64,000 bases of DNA from contig JADNRX010000002.1 in assembly GCA_015501595.1 (NCBI GenBank), forward strand, positions 868,001 to 932,000, read 5' to 3'. The first letter of the stretch is position 1, and the number at the start of each line of letters is the position of its first letter. Below are positions 1 to 11,638 of the stretch, one piece after another. Origin of the DNA: Hymenopellis radicata (lineage: Eukaryota; Basidiomycota; Agaricomycetes; Agaricales; Physalacriaceae). The position numbers and the translations under genes were made by a program. Under the pieces are notes generated by a model. It ran no database searches. It saw nothing but the letters and a program-made list of their open reading frames with translations, and was not told the DNA's origin.

Positions 1-734
1 GGCTTAAGCCAATTAAAATAGCGGCAGAAGGATTCGACGGTGGAGAATTCGCCGATGAGAGTAAGGTTGGCCTCATAGTCGCTTTCAGCGGCAGTGGGGA
101 AGGTTGCATCTGTTGCTGTGCCGGGCTCGCCGAACTTCATTGGAGCCTTGGTATCGTGGTAGATCGTCCTGGAAAGTAGATGAGCGCATTGAAGGAATGA
201 CAAGAATGCACACGTACCAGTGATATTGTAGAGGATGTTCTGGCTTCTCCATGGTGAGACCGGGCGTCTTGGGGTCTGGAATGAATTCTGCATCTGGCGG
301 CTTGCTCGTTCCATCGATACTCAACGCGCGCGTTTTGGCGAGGCGGGCGGTGATAGCGTCCAAGCTGGGAATGTTCTTGTATCCACGAGGGACTTTGGAC
401 TTTTCGGCCAAAATATTGTGTTTCTCGAGGGTTTCGGCGGTCAACGCATCACCAGGAGGTACATCTGCGGCCTCGCTACCAGCGGCGCCTTCAGTGGAAA
501 CTGAGGACGGTGAGGCGCTGCGGGTAGAGCCCGAAGTGTTAACGGCGACGGAATCGGCGGTGCTTGCTAGCGATGTGGTGGAGCCTCCAGCGCGAAGCGC
601 AAATGCTGCTAAGCGGGACGACTGGCTGAGCTTGGAGACGTGCTGGCAGGGACATTGACGTTAATCCGGGCAGCAAGTTGGTTAAGAGATGGTGGTCGAT
701 TTGCCGCGGATGGTCGTTCATTGGTGCTCGTCAT
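1..734 (-). CDS. eIF4E-like cap-binding protein (4EHP type), 3' part cut by window edge
   Basis: Cap-binding translation factor family, normally binding m7G-capped mRNA in the cytoplasm. Only the N-terminal half is present. The protein starts at the ATG at 734 with a Ser/Ala/Pro-rich leader, followed by the family core EHPLQYHWTIYHDTK and then GEFSTVESFCRYFNWLK at the left edge. An intron at 169-217 (GTACGT...CAG) joins YHW to TIYHD in phase. The aromatic residues and the FCRYFNWLK helix match class II fungal eIF4E (4EHP-like) proteins. The frame from the ATG and the frame of the core differ by one base; restoring one C in the run at 615-617 joins them, so I read this as a homopolymer undercall rather than a second intron. 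Shares a 363-bp divergent promoter with the DHHC gene. Confidence 0.8.
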
Positions 735-1097
735 GGTGGTTTGAAGGTGAGTCGGTGACTGCCGTCCCAATCAGGCTGGCGTCAAATATCGCCACAATTT
801 TGATGTGATTTTATCGGGAGTTTCATACAATGATACATGCTATACAACGTTGAATGCAATGTAATGGTACTTTGAACCCAAAAGTTACCGACCTTCAAGT
901 TGGAATTGATTCCATTTCCAAACTCCGAGACTCTTGCGTTTCGCTTCTCAATTGCAATCAACAACATTGGTCTCGAGTCAATCGCCGACTAATTGGACGT
1001 TTCCCGACGGCTAATAACTTGTTTTTCAAGCCGACTCCCGCCTCCCGCCAACTGACTGAATCCGGACGCCGATCAGTGCTCTGTTTCCCACGCCGAC
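735..1097. promoter_or_regulatory. divergent intergenic region, eIF4E-like / DHHC
   Basis: 363 bp between two divergent start codons must hold both promoters. I see no clear TATA box, gene or repeat in it. Confidence 0.4.
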
Positions 1098-2468
1098 TTG
1101 GCTCTGACCTTCATGTCGGCCTCCCCACATTCATTGACCTTCAGTACCCCTCCAGCTACACCTCGTAGGAGTTCCTTAACCCAGTTACCCCTTCCGTCGA
1201 CGCTCACAGCCTCTGCCCCGCTGCCTCGGCGGGCACCAGGCCATGCGCCAGGCATCACGCCTTCTGCGTCCTTCTTCCGTCCTTCCAAGCCTCGTCCGCC
1301 ATCCTCGGCAGAACCAGAGCATCCGCTCAAAACCCTAAAGGAGGACAGCCGTCTCTCCTCGGATGATGATGACCACGACACGTACCCAATGCAGAAATCC
1401 CCATCTCACATATCCTCTCGCTCTCCGTCTCCCGTTGCCTCATCATTTGTCCCAACTCCATTAAAAGATCTGTCCCGCGTGCCACGAGATCCAGTAGTCA
1501 GACGCTGGCAACAACATCCATCCCGCAATCGTTTCTTTTTCAACGGCAGATTGTTGACCGGCGGCGACGCACCCTATGCATTTATTGCAGCGCTGACCGT
1601 CCTGTTCGGGATTGCTGGACTTTACGCGGGAACAACAGCTCAATGGTGGTGGCATAATCAAGGTGCTGGCGGCAAGGCTTGGGTCGTCATTACTGGTTAT
1701 CTATCTCTAATGACCATCAGCAATATGCTCGTTACCGCGTTTTCCGACCCAGGCATTCTCCCACGCAACCTTGATCTCGAACCGCCATACCACGAGATAG
1801 AAGGATCAGATCCAGCGCCTATGCCGCGTATACTCAAAGTTCGCAGCGATGTGTACGTCTCCTTTCCTTTTTTTACAAGTACATATTGCTGAGCAAAAAT
1901 TAGCGTGCGTGTAAAGTACTGTCCGACATGCATGACATATCGACCGCCTCGCTCGACACATTGTAAACTCTGCGACAACTGTGTGGATGCCTGTGACCAC
2001 CACTGTCAGTGGGTCAACAATTGCATTGGTCGGCGGAATTATACACCATTTTTCATTCTCCTCTTCTCGGCATTCACCACTCTCGTTCTTGTTATCATTC
2101 AGTCTGCGCTAGTGTTCGCACTATCCCACGAATCGTTCCACAAGACGCTTAAGAGCAGCGAAGGCATAGGGAGTGCCGTCATCTTTCTTCTGAGCATTGC
2201 AGTTATTTGGGCCGTGGGCGCTTTGCTGGCGTATCATGTGCGGCTGCTTCTTCTCAACACTACGACGATAGAGCAGATCCGCAACCAAGCTCATAAGAGT
2301 TTGACCAGCGGGCCCGCACCTCCCAATCCTTTCTCTCATGGGACTTGGAGACGCAATGTCATGGCTATACTATGTCGTCCGCGTGGGTATTCGTGGTTAG
2401 ATCCTACGGGGAAGGTTACAGACGACATGCGTACTGTTAATCCTGGCATTGGGGACGAAGTTGTCTAG
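1098..2468 (+). CDS. DHHC-type protein S-acyltransferase
   Basis: Integral membrane palmitoyltransferase that transfers palmitate from acyl-CoA to protein cysteines. Exons 1098-1852 and 1904-2468 (intron 1853-1903, GTACGT...TAG) give 439 residues; a second ATG at 1113 is an alternative start. The order is: disordered Ser/Pro-rich N-terminus of about 155 residues, two TM helices (about 175-195 and 210-230), the Cys-rich domain RVKYCPTCMTYRPPRSTHC followed by DHHCQWVNNCIG with the catalytic DHHC cysteine, two further TM helices and a TTIEQ segment matching the TTxE motif. Length and order fit fungal Erf2-like enzymes. Erf2 specifically is an inference; other DHHC paralogs share this layout. No frame break. 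Confidence 0.93.
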
Positions 2469-2742
2469 CTTTTGGTTATTCTGTTGTATTTACTGGGCCT
2501 TATCTTATTCCTTCCGCTATTGCACACCTTAATTTGCGCCACTTTTTGCCTCAAGGAAAGCAAATAGGTATAAGATTAACTAATCGACAATATGTATAGG
2601 TGTGTGCGTGTAAGGTCATTAGTGTCCATGAAATGCGTGACAGATAAGTAATGAAATCGTGAGCAAAAGATACGTAGAAAGTTACTAGAATCCCCGATGA
2701 ACAGCGCAACAAGCCTTTCTCCGCTTGCGTGCTCCCGTTGTA

Positions 2743-4429
2743 CTACCGCTGCCTAGGACTGACTTTACTTGCACCCAAGTCCTTTACACCAAAGAACGCG
2801 CATACGCCGGACATCACAGCCAGCAGACATGCCGCTGCACTGCTAATGTTCCACGCCAGACACCACGACGAGACACCATTGTCTGCGGCGGTAGCTCGCG
2901 AAGCTATCGTTGAATGATAGGCCCTCGAAATAATTCGAGACGCAATCTCGTATGCACGTTCTTCGAGTTTCTGAGTCGAAGAGGAAGAGGAGGTAGAAGA
3001 TGAGGATGAAGACGTCGTCTCAGCCGCCGGGGCCGCACATCGCTTCCCGAGCACGATGTAGATGAACACCGCCAACCACGCCAGAGTGAGGAAGATGTCC
3101 AAGCACAGGATCTTCTTTGCTCTTGAACGCGCGGTCAGCCAAACGCGTTCGGCGAGCAGAGCCGACATGATGCTCTTCCGTTTCGGGGGCTTCTTCTTTC
3201 CATTCGAGCTCACAGCCGTACTCGACTCCCAATCCTCCTCCTCTTCCTCCTGTGGCGGCCGAAACATTGATGGATCCACAATCAAGTTGACGTGCACGTC
3301 TTGTTGTTGTGGATAGCCATTCTTTCCCTTCTTTCCCTTCTTCTTCTTTTGATTCGCTCCAGGTAGGACCATACCAGTGAGACCGGGTATGCCTTCTTGT
3401 TCCGGTTTGACACGCTTGCGGAAACATGGACGGATGGCGAAATAGAAGAACAGGCCGAGGAAGGTCACGCACGATGCAACATAGAGTACGTATGCAGCAG
3501 GTGTCCCAGATGGTGTGGGTTTAACAGTAGTTTTGATTCCCTAGTTTTTGGTTCAGTGAATGGATAACAGAAACACGGATGACGGGGCTCACCACTGCAG
3601 CATATATTCCAGGAATGGCAGCAGCAAGGGCCAAGAGGATTTGTGTTATCCGGGAAGCGAGCCGCTTATGAGGACCTTGTGTGATAAGGTTCCCGTTTGC
3701 ATCTGCAGTGCCCACCAAGGATTCCGGTTTGGAATCTGGTTCAAAGGCTGGATGAACGCCTGCGAACTCGAGTTCAAGCATGCGCATACGTTCTTCCTTT
3801 GTACCCTGATCTAATGGAGCATCTGGATGGTCTAAAGACCAGGGAAGGAGAGAGTCGTGTCCGGTGGATGAAAAAGGCGGCGGCGGGGACATTGGAGGGG
3901 AATACGCATTGAATGGTGGGGAGTGTATCGTGTACGACGGATCAAAATGGCCTTTGCTGCCACGAAGGGGAGGAATCGTGTACATGTCGTCATAATCCTG
4001 ATGAGGAGGAGGAGGAGGTAGTCGTGAAGGACTGTCGTACCAGTGCCGCGACCATGCCGGAAAGCGATTGGTATCTATTCCAGCATCCGAAGGAGGCGGC
4101 ATGGAATGGTGGCGCTGAGACCGGGGAGTAGAGTAGTCGCTGCGGGAGTAATGTGTCTCTGGTGGATAGTCTGGGTATTCATATTGGCCTCGTCTTAGAG
4201 TGGCCGCATAATCAGCAAGATCCAACGCTTCAACCGATACGTCTGAAGGCTCGCGCCTAGTCTGGGGATATCTCGAATAGTCGTGCTCAAAGTTGTATGG
4301 CTGTGTTCGGCCCTCGTACCGCGGTCTGTACGGTTCAGACGGCGGATTTGGGTCGAATGGCTCTGGCGACCATGGCCGGCGAAACTGGGACGTAGGCGGC
4401 GGTGAATCTAGGTGCTGCTGGTGATACAT
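2743..4429 (-). CDS. hypothetical membrane protein with proline-rich cytosolic N-terminus
   Basis: Not recognised. Exons 3593-4429 and 2743-3540 (intron 3541-3592, GTGAGC...TAG) give 544 residues. The first 230 or so residues are Pro/Tyr/Ser-rich and likely disordered (runs such as PPPPPH and PPPPFSS). Hydrophobic helices follow around residues 260-280 (LALAAAIPGIYAAVV), 298-322 (VLYVASCVTFLGLFFYFAI), 420-440 (CLDIFLTLAWLAVFIYIV) and near the C-terminus (ISSAAACLLAVMSGVCAFFG), making four membrane segments. A lysine-rich loop (QKKKKGKKGKNG) and a serine tract lie between them. The spliced reading frame is long and clean, so I trust it as a gene. Its 3' end converges with the DHHC gene. Confidence 0.75.
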
Positions 4430-5599
4430 GGGTCGTAAAAGTCGTAAGAGGATATGATGGGGGAAAGCGCAGTTACAGCCGGAAGGTCACAAGCCAAAAT
4501 TAAAACGTTCCAACGTGCGTCACTCTGTCACTTTAATCCCGACTGGGCGCCTGTTTCTCACACAAACTACGACTATACTGGTCACCCTCTAGGTCTGCTA
4601 TGCTTTCGGCCAAGCAGCAAATGGCTAGCATGCGCCTCGGAAGGGCGGGCAGACAAATCCTAATTAGGCGCTCTTGCGAAAGTTGATGTCGACCAATTAC
4701 AGATCAGTTCCTGGAGTCTACGCACCTTCCTCAGCCTGTTCACGATAGCTGACAATAACTCTGTAACTGACGCGCCCCCCACCCGATAATTGAGGCCTCT
4801 TCGCGTATTTCACTGCGTTTGGCTACTCGGACACACATGTGGTACCTGTAACCTGAGGCACCCTCAAAGAGCTTCGCTTTGATCAAGTTTGATGTTGTGC
4901 GTTTTCGATTGACGATCCCATATTCATGATCGCGCTTGTTTCGCGTGTCATCCGTCCTCAATACAACGAAAACGTGCCTCTGTAGCTCCTCCTTGTCCGT
5001 GGGTGATCAATGTTTCGCCTGCCTTCTTCTCAATCGAACTGTCTCACCGACTTTGCAGATCCCATTATCGTTGCATCCAAGTCCTTGGTCTTAATCTCAA
5101 GTCGTCGTGGCCCCGGCGCATATAAATGAGATGTCGCGTCTTCGTTGAACTGCCTATTGTTTAATCTTCCACGCCTGTACGACCTCTATCACGATCACGC
5201 TTATTCCTCCTCATACACGTGGCTCAGTGGAGCGCGGCGGGACATGGTCATGGATCTAGTGCTGACTTTACACTCCTCAGAATCTGGTGTAATGCACAAG
5301 TCGGAACCCCGTAGTACACGGTCCGTAGCTAATTTTTTTATACCTAAGACACCTTTTTTCACCAAGTCTGCGACCAGAACCAAGAGGTAGACTTCCTGTG
5401 ATACCAGAGACCTCGGAAGGGAGCTGTGATGATCTTCCTGGTCCTTCTCGTAGGCCGCGGGCTGTGAATATGCGTCCATCGAGGATCCCTGAACGTGTCA
5501 GTTTCGATTCGTCCCGTATGATACGTAGCGACGAACCGCCTTCAAGTTTCGCTAGAGACTAGCGTCAATCTAGCCGCCGATCAACTGCTCAGCGACCCA
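4430..5599. other. intergenic region, no supported gene
   Basis: 1.17 kb upstream of the membrane-protein gene and the orphan ORF. A TATA-like CATATAAAT lies near 5119-5127. Short ORFs here (for example 5145-5390) have no recognisable motif and no good splice partner, so I do not call them. Confidence 0.35.
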
Positions 5600-6407
5600 A
5601 TGCGCGGACCTATCTGGCTCGATCCACCACCACGAAACACGACCTTCATCCCACATGCGGAGCCCGCACCTAGGCGTGCATCACTAGGAGGACAAGGAAA
5701 ACTTTACCAGTGGGACCTTCACCAGCGGGCCCTTGAACAAGAAGGGCAGTTCGGTCTCCCAATGTATATTGATCCTAGCCACTTTCCGAATGTGGCGCAG
5801 CAAGCACGTCAACCGCCTCCTTTCCCAATGCCTTATCCCATCCCCATCCCGATACCTCTGCATCGCCCGTACGGCCCTCGAACACTGGCGCAACCCGCTG
5901 CGCCAATGTCCTACCGAACCCAGCCGCAACGACGTTGACATCTCTAATACGCTATATCATCAAGAGCCACCCACTGTACTAGAGCACAACCCGATCCCAG
6001 AAACTCATGAAAGGGTGCGACAAAACTCTTCTTCTGTTCGTCATCCACAAGATGCGGAATTCACTCCCGAGACTGAGAAGACCATCACTGAATTACTGCA
6101 AGCCGTTACCACCCACTTCCGCGAGGCATTCTCCGGGAGGAATTCGAAATCAACTCTGATGATTAACATCCATCCGACACCAGGACCATCGAACGTGCGA
6201 CCAGTCACTCCAAAACGACATGATGTATCGCTGGGAAGAGCTCTCAACTTGACTAAGAACGGCTTCCAGTCTCCAGAACTTCTAAGAGCGATGAGCCCTC
6301 AACGCAACAATAACACTCGTGGTCGCCAGCGTCAGATCAGAGGAGGTGCGCGAGATTCTGTTCGACCCAGGTCTTCCCAATCGGTTCGTCGACTTATACT
6401 CAAATAA
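5600..6407 (+). CDS. orphan hypothetical protein, frame-broken
   Basis: Not recognised. From ATG 5600 a Pro-rich frame runs to 5938 (PPPFPMPYPIPIPIPL), then a second frame carries on to a stop at 6407 with a plausible helical, charged stretch (ETEKTITELLQAVTTHFREA) and a basic RGRQRQIRGG tail. The switch occurs around 5905-5935, where no good intron fits. A one-base indel of the kind seen elsewhere in this window would join the two parts into about 265 residues. A real first exon could lie upstream near the TATA-like site at about 5120. I am unsure it is a gene. Confidence 0.35.
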
Positions 6408-6698
6408 AGAACTACCGACGAACGCGTCGTAGACGTGTCCTTCGATGTAAGAAGTCTCTTATTATTGCTATAGGGTTATGGTTCTAACGCGTCCATTCCT
6501 AGTCCTCGGCATCACCCACGATGGCGAAAGCCGCGAATTGGCATACCAAGTAGATGTGAACTAATGGATGTGTAATGGATAGCCTGCTTTATGTGCCCTT
6601 GAAATTCTCTCTATCTGGCTGTATTAATTAGTACAAAAAATTAGTATAGTGTAAAGTATGCTAGTCCCAATATGACCAACACACTGCTCTACTAGTGT

Positions 6699-8269
6699 CT
6701 ATAAACCCTGGATAAGATCTTCGTCTTTAGTAGCGCCCTCAATGAGCACTTCACCATTCACCACCTTGCACCCAAGATCATCACTGCCCCTCTCTCGTAT
6801 ATAGCCATCCACGCCAACGAATATCTCCTTGCTAACGCGTTTCTCAACCACCAAGTCATTCCCGACCATCCTCAACCATTCCAGAACCGGTTTAGTCACC
6901 CATCTCTTCACGTCGAACCAGCCTTCTGTCGACGGCTCAAACCAACCCAAATGACCACCGCCGCGCGTCACCGCCATCACGACGCTCGGATTGTCCACTC
7001 CAGTGGGGACCTTCTGCACCACCGGATCGTCCATCGCATTGAGCGTCAGCAACGGGACGCGCACATCAGGTAGAAGATAGTGGCTGGATCCCCAGCGGTA
7101 ATAATCCCCTGAGGTTTTAAATGGGAATATAGGCGGGCCACCACCTGCCTTGCATGTGAATGCGTTGTCGAATTGTTCTAGAGTAGGTGATTTGAGAGAA
7201 AACGCGTTATACATGGCCTCGGTGACAAAGTGGTCTGGCTTCTTCCCTAGGGAGTCTTTATGTCTCCGAAGTAGGCGAAGAAGGTTGTTCGCCATGCCCT
7301 TGGAATAGACGTATTTACCGAGGAAAGAGTTTTCCATGGCTCTGTTGTTTTCTGCCAAATCCCAAGGCTTAGAAGTAACGCATGAGTAACCTTCAATCCT
7401 CCGAGTAAGAGTCGGACTTACACAAGCTAACGCACAGGCCGAAGATAATCGGCTCTGCTCCTTCTCTTCTCCAACATATCGTACAATGACGTTGGCACCC
7501 AATGAGAATCCAAGTCCGTGAAGAGGCGCGTTGGGATATCGATGTGCGATGTACATCAAGGCTTGACGCAAGTCTTCCGTCCAACCAGCGGAATACAGTT
7601 GTTGAGCAGTCATGGGTGTGCCGGCACCTATTCGCACATTAGCATGCTAGTTTGTGAACACAGAAAGAGACCTTACATCCACGAAAGTTCACGACGACAC
7701 CTCTATAGCCCAATCCGCCCGTCTCGATCGGTGCGCAGGCTTTGGACAGTATTCCTCGGACATAGCTTTCATGAGAGCCTCCGGTAAGGCCATGCAGTAC
7801 GACAACAATGGGAGTCTCGTCCTTGAGAGACGAGGCATCGGTTGGTGTGAAGTCCAACCCCAATGTGCCCCCCGTCGATCAACCGAAGAAATGTCCTACG
7901 GGATACATGGGGTCATATAGTATACGCGCCCATTGACTCGAGGTGGTGGCGCCCAACGTACCGGTTATAATAGACCTGGTCAGATTTGGTGAAATCTCCA
8001 ACGACACAGTACAAAGTTTGTAAATGTCCACTATCAATAACCCCCTCAGTATTGGACAGAATGAATTGAACCAGGACGTACTTGTTCATCCACCATGCTG
8101 GCACAAAGTCCCGCAGGAGAGTCGGACACCGTTCCTCTACGACCTTGCGCAGGTTGGACGTGGTGGTCTCCTTAGAGTTGGCATTTCGAACGACTACAGG
8201 CGCCGGGGATGTCGGGAAAATGACTGGTGAATAGGTTGACTTGCTGGCCGCGCCTCCCATGGTGTACAC
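6699..8269 (-). CDS. alpha/beta hydrolase of the EHT1/EEB1/ABHD1-3 family
   Basis: Family members are acyl-CoA:ethanol acyltransferases or esterases/lipases that act on medium-chain acyl groups. From ATG 8269 the protein shows the family segment SGHLQTLYCV, the oxyanion-region HGLTGGSHESYVR, the NFRGCAG strand, the nucleophile elbow GFSLGANV, an acidic residue in NAMDDPVVQ and the catalytic His in GGHLGWFE. The intron at 7628-7676 joins FRGC to AGTPM perfectly. A second intron near 7883-7955 (GTACGT donor) leads into a frame that breaks at a run of six C (7868-7873); five would give IDGGTLGLDF as expected. The break is probably a sequence error. Paired divergently with POM34. Confidence 0.85.
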
Positions 8270-8789
8270 GTATAATAGGGCTGGTAGTGCGCACTCGCAA
8301 AACTACTCTGTGCTGGAGGAACCTGGGTTAGATAAGTATTTGGAGGCAATCCATTGATGAGTGCAGACGGATCACGTTCCTCGCAAATAGCTGATCCGGA
8401 ACTCGGCAATTGATCATTACCGGCGACGGTGGCGACGGAGAGCTCGCAATGCTTCGCACTCGCTTCAGATGCCGCCGTGCAAAGGCGGATCTTGCTCAGA
8501 ACTCTCGCATAAAAAGGTACTTCCCAGCTAAAGACATAATCATCACTCTCTGGCGACGAGGTAACTCATACGCGTTCCAAAGCCAACCTTTTTTCACAAT
8601 CTTGGCGCAACGTTTTCTTAAATCTTTTGATAACCGCTTCAAGACCGGAGGTCCAAGTCCGCACCGCGACGGCGGGGATGATGGTGATGCCCAAAAGAGG
8701 AACGTGCCCGATTTGGACAAAAAATCAAACGTTTGTCCGCAACCGTCACGTTCATCTCAACCAAGTCGTGTCTGCGACGCGTTTCCGAA
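8270..8789. promoter_or_regulatory. divergent intergenic region, hydrolase / POM34
   Basis: 520 bp between divergent start codons. Overlapping ORFs here are unspliceable shadows. No TATA box stands out. Confidence 0.35.
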
Positions 8790-9576
8790 ATGGCGGCTTC
8801 AATTTTCTCCACAATATCTAACTATCTCAAACCCCATCGAGCTGAAGCCATCTCTCGGATCCGCACCAACTCTTTTTTCCTTGTGGCATTGCTGCTTGTA
8901 ACCTACCTCCTCCCCACTCCATTTCTCCTCAATTTCACAAAATGGAATAGCCCAGAGTTCTCTTCATACATATGGAAGATTGGTGCGCTCCTCTATCTGT
9001 GTTGCGTCTCGTCACTGAGCTTCAAAAATAATGCACAGAACTTGCCGTAGGTTCATTGCTGGCATATAACATTCTGCAGTCGGCGTACGCTATCAAGTAC
9101 CCGCGTCAACCTTTTCCTCCATTATCCCCCAAGAAGCGCAGTGTCGCTGCCACTCCCAACAAAGGCAAGCGCCTTGCCGAACTTGTCTCCAGCCCACCGG
9201 TAGGAACATTTCCTTTCAACGTTTTCCTGAATTTCACTAATCCTGCGTTGTAGAGAACACCTGAACGTGGCACAAATACAGTACCTTTCTCCCCAAGTTC
9301 GTCTTTACGACCAAACCCTTACGCTGCTTCGCCACTCCGTTATACCCTTCCTTCATCGTCGACGAGCACCTTCGCGTCCACGGGTTCACTTCCACCAACA
9401 CCCAGTCCAGTCGTATCCGCCTATCGCGGACGAATGCAGGGGAATTCTGCCAGTCACGTCCGTAAGTACATTGAGCTCTTTTATTTATTCAGTTCTCAGC
9501 TCTGTATCTAGGTCCCATCGACGGGTCTTATGTCGAACTGATGAAGTCAGTCAATTCGGACGAGGAGGATCAATAA
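8790..9576 (+). CDS. POM34: nucleoporin POM34-like pore membrane protein
   Basis: Integral membrane ring component of the nuclear pore complex in fungi. Four exons (8790-9000, 9051-9199, 9254-9461, 9512-9576) splice in phase to 210 residues. The N-terminus MAASIFSTISNYLKPH leads to a first TM helix (FFLVALLLVTYLLPTPFLL) and, after a short loop, a second (KIGALLYLCSLLAYNILQSAYAI), followed by the conserved IKYPRQPFPPLSPKKR stretch and a Ser/Pro-rich tail ending in an acidic DEEDQ. Two close TM helices near the N-terminus and a disordered tail are the Pom34 layout; the protein is shorter than the yeast one. Assignment rests on layout and the YP-SPKKR region, so another double-TM protein is not excluded. 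Confidence 0.75.
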
Positions 9577-9620
9577 GGAATGAATATTTTTACATGTATG
9601 ACTGTTTACGATCTGTTCTA

Positions 9621-10247
9621 TCAAATGTCGACCACTACATTCCAGTATTTGACCTTCAAATCTTCACCCTTAGCCGCATTAGCATCAGCAGGCCTTGCAG
9701 CAAACGGCCCAACAGCGATACTCCAGCCCGCTTCATCAGCAAAGAACCATGTTAGCTCTCTGAGAACGATCCTCTCGACCTCGTGGCCGTCCTTATCCAA
9801 GATGAGGCGATACACCCAAAGGCTGTTATCTTCCCTCCGTGCTTGGACCGTATATTCCACTTCGTTCCTTGTTGCAGGAACGATACTCCAATCCGCCCAA
9901 TCGTTGCAACCGACGGTACTGATGAACGTCTTGTCGTGGTAAAACTCGACTCCCGTTTTGACCCATCTGTCCTTGGCGCCTGGTTTGGTGAGATGCAGCA
10001 GAAGACCGCCTTGGTCATAGAGGCACTTCAATGGCAAACTGAAGGACACTTGTGCGCTTTTGAACGACGACAAGGCGCCGGATGCATGGGTGACTGAAGG
10101 CGCATTGAATACGTCGGTTGTAGGCGGTTTACGCCAGATATCCGTGGATGGTGGCGCGGAAATGGTTATGCTATTCAACTCGGACCTGTGTGCGGTTCGG
10201 CGTTAGCGACATCGAGCTCTTCGGGAGTACGAGTGAGAAGCGCACAT
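9621..10247 (-). CDS. DUF1349 (concanavalin-like fold) protein
   Basis: Small cytosolic beta-sandwich family of unknown biochemical role found in bacteria and fungi. The main exon 9621-10185 encodes the family hallmarks: DIWRKPP near the start, YDQGGLLL, RWVKTGVEFYHDKTFISTVG, DWSDW-like NDWADWSIVP and a C-terminal FFADEAGWSIAVGPFAARP. The exon has no in-frame ATG at its start. An intron at 10186-10245 (GTGCGC...CAG) would join AT at 10246-10247 to G at 10185, making a start codon split by the intron and giving MSELNSITISAPP, 188 residues. That splice is an inference from phase; translation from an upstream ATG runs into a stop. Confidence 0.8.
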
Positions 10248-10861
10248 TGAAGTAAGAAGCAACAAGTGTGAGGGATTCGTGACAGAGACGAGCTCATTTA
10301 TATCATTCGTAGCACGTCATTCTTCGAAATTGAGGACAATACCACGTATCGTACTCGTGTCTATAACGTGTCGAGACGATAAAGATCATACACCAAGCAA
10401 ATTTGAGTGGTACTGTGAATGCCACAGGACACGGTAAGAGAGCAGCAAGTCAGCTGATAAGATTAGATCAATGGGCCTTTCCCCGAAAATTCCCCGCAGT
10501 CGTTCTTCACGCCAATGAAGTCGGTCTGAAGACTTTGGAACTTGTATAGAGGAGCTACACGGCCCAAGGTAGCTAGAAAACCATGAAACATGGATATAGT
10601 GTGCGCCACGCAAGGTTTTCGCACATTTACTTGCTTGGCCAAAGGTTGCGGTTGTTGTAACTGGGCATCTGCTGTCATCTCTCCCGAATCGTTTTGTTCA
10701 GCGTTAAGCAAGTAGTTCACGACCTAAAAGAGAACGAGTCAGAAGACAAAGCCTAAGGAAGTGCCGACGGCATACTGGTAGGACGCATTTTTTCCCGTGA
10801 CAGGCAATGAGGTTCAAGGGCCGCGCGGGGAGTTGCTTCACTTTCATTGTCTACCACCACG
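10248..10861. promoter_or_regulatory. divergent intergenic region with a weak minus-strand ORF
   Basis: 614 bp between divergent genes. A minus-strand stretch at about 10386-10720 (motif GIFGERPIDLILSADLLLSYR) can be partly spliced, but I could not find a start or a consistent first exon and do not recognise it. Confidence 0.3.
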
Positions 10862-11495
10862 ATGCACAAACGACGGCGAATATCGCAGCACAAGTGGGAC
10901 GCGGCGGCGGCGACGGAGAACGTGCTCGCCGCGATCCCCAAGGTCGTCGTTGCCACCGCGCCCGGGGCGAACATCTGTGTCTCCTGCAATCGCGCGCTGA
11001 CTACGCGTCATTCGTGTTTGCTGCTATGCTCGAGGTGCGCCACCTGTCCAATCGCACTAATATTCCGGGCCTAACCCCCTCGCTTAGATGTGGTTCGTCG
11101 ACCTGTTTCGTGTGTTCCAGGCGCTGCACTGGTGCCGGATCGTCCTCGCAGACACTCACTCCCAGTCGATCTGTGCTTTCCCTGAACTCCCATAATACGA
11201 ATCTCGTTGCGGAACACGGCACTCCCAATTCCGCCGTATCGCATAAACGAAAGAAGGCTGCTGAGGGCGACGATGACGGAACTAACAAAGTGTCGCGAAG
11301 AGAGAAGGCTGACGAAGCGGAGGAGGTGACGGAGGACTTGTCAGGATGCGGAAAAGCCTTTTGTCGAAACTGCTGTGTTGAAAGCGTAGAGAGGTACGAA
11401 GGCAACCCATCCTTTACATCTTGTCTCATTTTTTACACAGCGACTCTACGGCCTGCCTAGACTGCTTAAGCCGTCCTCGAAACGCGATGATCTAA
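10862..11495 (+). CDS. hypothetical cysteine-rich zinc-binding protein
   Basis: Not recognised by name. Exons 10862-11034, 11088-11393 and 11441-11495 splice in phase to 177 residues. Near residue 38 the pattern CVSCNRAL, then CLLLCSRCGSSTCFVCSRRC, gives at least four CxxC pairs; a second cluster at the C-terminus (GCGKAFCRNCC and TACLDC) supplies more. A Ser/Thr-rich and highly charged linker with a KRKK motif (SHKRKKAAEG) lies between. The spacing suggests a cross-brace zinc fold such as RING, FYVE or PHD, split by an insert, but it matches none of them strictly. The KRKK stretch could be a nuclear signal. Function unknown. Confidence 0.7.
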
Positions 11496-11638
11496 TGACA
11501 TGCTACCTGCATATTTTTCTTATGTATCATCATCGTACATTCTCTTCAATACTTTATCGCAACACTAGGTACAATCTGTACAAAATAGACACATTTCCAC
11601 ACGATTGTAGGAGTGGAACGGTCAACGTTCTTTCCTCG

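Noticed and set aside
5145..5390. plus-strand ORF just after a TATA-like box
   Set aside because: Random-looking composition and no splice path to the orphan at 5600.
7639..7873. treating the hydrolase frame break as a longer intron ending CTCAAG
   Set aside because: It would remove the conserved GGTLGLDF strand, whereas a one-base homopolymer change restores it.
10386..10799. minus-strand candidate gene with GIFGERPIDLILSADLL
   Set aside because: No consistent start exon; every splice attempted produced a stop.
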